The position numbers and the translations under genes were made by a program. A model generated the notes under the pieces. The model was given only the letters and a program-made list of their open reading frames with translations, had not been told where the DNA came from and made no database searches. A stretch of DNA of 7,429 nucleotides from Candidatus Atribacter alterifermentans (GTDB taxonomy: Bacteria > Atribacterota > Atribacteria > Atribacterales > Atribacteraceae), in the NCBI GenBank assembly GCA_012517635.1, contig JAAYUP010000242.1, forward strand, positions 1-7,429, read 5' to 3'. Of the stretch, positions 6,701 to 7,429 are shown one piece after another; position 1 is the first letter of the stretch; each line of letters begins with the position of its first letter.

Positions 6701-7044
6701 TCGTTATGGATTATGAACGGCAATCAAGCCGTACTCCTGAAGATGTATCCGCTCAAAACTTGGGATTTGATATCCGCTCTCAGGATAAATCAGGAACAAC
6801 TCGATATATCGAAGTAAAAACCCGGGCTAACCGAGGAGAAGTAGCACTCACTCAAAATGAATGGTTCAAAGCCCGTCGCTTTGGAAGTGAGTATTACCTC
6901 TATGTGGTGTATCAGGCATCATCCATTCCTGAACTCTATATTATTCAAAACCCAGCAGAATCCATCCATCCTGAAGAAAAAATTGAAACCGTCCGTTATA
7001 TCATTTCCCCTGAACTCATTATGGGAAAAGGAAGGAGTACTTAA
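3706..7044 (+). CDS. SNF2/HepA-type helicase with C-terminal DUF3883 (nuclease-like) domain; defence-operon helicase
   Basis: A 1112-residue ATP-dependent DNA translocase of superfamily 2. Seen in order: a small N-terminal domain (RGSIVTGPQWPEPVEV, 6-21), Q-type motif LPHQIEAV (101-108), Walker A ADDPGAGKT (123-131, K130), motif Ia LIVVPGHLKDQW (151-162), Walker B DEAH (224-227) and motif III LTATPH (260-265). A charged, probably coiled-coil insert lies at about 380-485. Then come motif IV KVLIFTESRD (491-500), motif V TEAAGEGINLQ (545-555) and motif VI QRMGRIHRYGQ (574-584). All ATPase motifs are intact. The end (about 988-1085) matches DUF3883/NO VEIN C-terminal, with GFDIRS (D1022) and RYIEVKTR (E1036, K1038) resembling a PD-(D/E)xK nuclease core. 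An adenine methylase gene follows after 3 bp, so the two are co-transcribed. This pairing is typical of COG0553-COG1743 defence loci, and DISARM DrmD is an alternative identity. A role in restricting phage DNA is inferred. Confidence 0.93.
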   Translation: MPEIARGSIVTGPQWPEPVEVIYIEKNERFILFQGTTTSSRRFIDQTLSYEEFKKLKILSGEEYLTEESWKVFLSLEAMRYRFASHYDPLLAMNTSKVDPLPHQIEAVYGYVLKLPRIRFLIADDPGAGKTIMAGLIIKELKLRNLAHRILIVVPGHLKDQWRRELKERFEESFVVVERNLLDALYGENPWQRENQIITSIDFAKREEILFSLKSTIFDLVIVDEAHKMSAYRYGDKIEKTERYFLGEALSAISEHLLFLTATPHKGDPENFRLFLDLLSPGFFANRQLLQESIVYSDNPLFIRRVKEDLNDFEGKPLFLPRKVITRGFHIGTESIPEAELYNQLSKYVETQYNRALANDKRRNIAFALVILQRRLASSTYALQRSLERRKKRLEELLEEKPYTTNENMLINDYDTVEDLSEEERWEQEEKWERLSMAETKEELKKEIDTLNDLLLKAQSIIQKEQELKIRELKETLAELRAKFPSEPDKKVLIFTESRDTLDYLYKKITSWGYTANTIHGGMKLEERVQAEKVFKNETQVLIATEAAGEGINLQFCHLMINYDIPWNPNRLEQRMGRIHRYGQQKEVFVFNLVSEDTREGRVFKRLFDKLDEIRNALGSDKVFDCLGEIFGDKNLAQLLIEAAANARNIDEILEAFNEPVDEDYIATIKENLGESLATHYIDYTRIKEMASRAKENRLIPEYTESFFKKAIQRAGGKVELRKDGFLRIDSIPYEIRQCGESDDFRKQYGTMLKAYSKATFDKEVSFKNPDAEFISFGHPLFEATLRWVENTLAISLLTGATFLDPDNRLDGSLLFFEGEIDDGAMKVAGKRLFAVFTDGTKISILPPSVIWDLEETQGEAIPSELIVDYKKRVLDTLHPEMEKYLEEIRQERLRQAHIKEKYGVQSLKILINQLDNDILVLLGRQERGENVDLALRNKIERKKEYERNLKKLIQDIEKEKTLSIMTPRFVGILRIKPKNPQDKSMVSDSAIEKIGMDFVMDYERQSSRTPEDVSAQNLGFDIRSQDKSGTTRYIEVKTRANRGEVALTQNEWFKARRFGSEYYLYVVYQASSIPELYIIQNPAESIHPEEKIETVRYIISPELIMGKGRST

Positions 7045-7047
7045 ATC

Positions 7048-7429
7048 ATGAGCCTTGACCGGCGTTTTATCGAAGAATCATTTCCAGTGAAAGAAGTGAG
7101 TGTCCATTCCGCCAAGGAGAAAAATATTCGTCATGGTCATATTTCCACCCTACACATCTGGTGGGCTCGGCGTCCCCTAGCTGCTTCTCGGGCCACCAGC
7201 TACGCTGCTTTGATCCCTGCCCCCAAAACTATTGAAGAATGGAATCGGCAGCGAAATTTCATCATTGAATTTTCTAAATGGGAAAATTCCAATAATCCAG
7301 CCATGATTGAGCAGGCTCAAAAAGAAATCCTCAAAGCCTATGGTGGAAAACCGCCTAAAGTTCTCGATCCTTTTGCCGGTGGTGGTTCTATCCCATTAGA
7401 AGCGCTTCGGTTAGGGTGTGAAACTTATG
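7048..7429 (+). CDS. DUF1156-type adenine-specific DNA methylase, N-terminal part (partial, cut by right edge)
   Basis: The ATG at 7048 lies 3 bp after the helicase stop. AAGGAG at 7032-7037, inside the helicase end, serves as ribosome site with a 10-nt spacing, so translation is probably coupled. The frame stays open for 127 residues to the edge. The N-terminus FIEESFPVKEVSVHSAKEK (7-25), then HISTLHIWWARRPLAASRA (31-49), is the hallmark of DUF1156 in COG1743 adenine-specific DNA methylases. VLDPFAGGGSIPLEALRLG (105-123) is the S-adenosylmethionine-binding motif I. The catalytic (D/N)PPY motif and any Zn-ribbon lie beyond the window. Members are large proteins, so most of the gene is missing here. 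By family, it should N6-methylate adenine in host DNA, marking self in an operon with the helicase. DISARM DrmMI is a possible alternative label. Confidence 0.92.
   Translation, partial: MSLDRRFIEESFPVKEVSVHSAKEKNIRHGHISTLHIWWARRPLAASRATSYAALIPAPKTIEEWNRQRNFIIEFSKWENSNNPAMIEQAQKEILKAYGGKPPKVLDPFAGGGSIPLEALRLGCETY

Noticed and set aside
6857..7051. 64-codon plus-strand frame near the helicase end
   Set aside because: It overlaps the DUF3883 coding region in another frame and the methylase start; no independent signal.

Overview
The window is a moderately AT-rich bacterial segment. It has strong Shine-Dalgarno sites (AGGAGG or GGGAGG) before three genes and AT-rich intergenic spacers. A radical SAM enzyme, a zinc alcohol dehydrogenase and a helicase/methylase pair suggest an anaerobic, possibly thermophilic bacterium. 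Candidate phyla such as Atribacterota, or deep-branching groups like Dictyoglomota or Thermotogota, are guesses only; no marker gene is present to place it.

Layout. (1) 1-386, minus: N-terminal part of a Cys-rich radical SAM protein that runs off the left edge. (2) 387-892: non-coding, holding one copy of a ~200-bp composite palindromic repeat (635-836). (3) 893-1930, plus: complete zinc-dependent medium-chain alcohol dehydrogenase. (4) 1931-2331: non-coding, with a second copy of the composite repeat (1955-2157) in the opposite orientation, so inverted copies flank the dehydrogenase gene. A lone end-fragment of the repeat touches the stop codon of the next gene. (5) 2332-3165, minus: unrecognised 277-residue protein. 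(6) 3166-3705: AT-rich non-coding DNA with broken pieces of the same repeat family, then a probable promoter region. (7) 3706-7044, plus: 1112-residue SNF2/HepA-type helicase ending in a DUF3883 (NO VEIN C-terminal, nuclease-like) domain, starting at TTG. (8) 7048-7429, plus: N-terminal part of a DUF1156-type adenine-specific DNA methylase, 3 bp after the helicase and cut by the right edge.

The helicase and methylase clearly form one operon. The pair looks like the head of an anti-phage or restriction-modification-like system, of the COG0553-COG1743 kind often accompanied by a DUF499 ATPase, or a class 1 DISARM-like system. The deciding genes lie to the right of the window. The left half looks like ordinary metabolic genes separated by mobile, MITE-like intergenic repeats. 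The most unusual sequence feature is the pair of ~200-bp mosaic repeats around the dehydrogenase. The most interesting biological content is the defence operon start.
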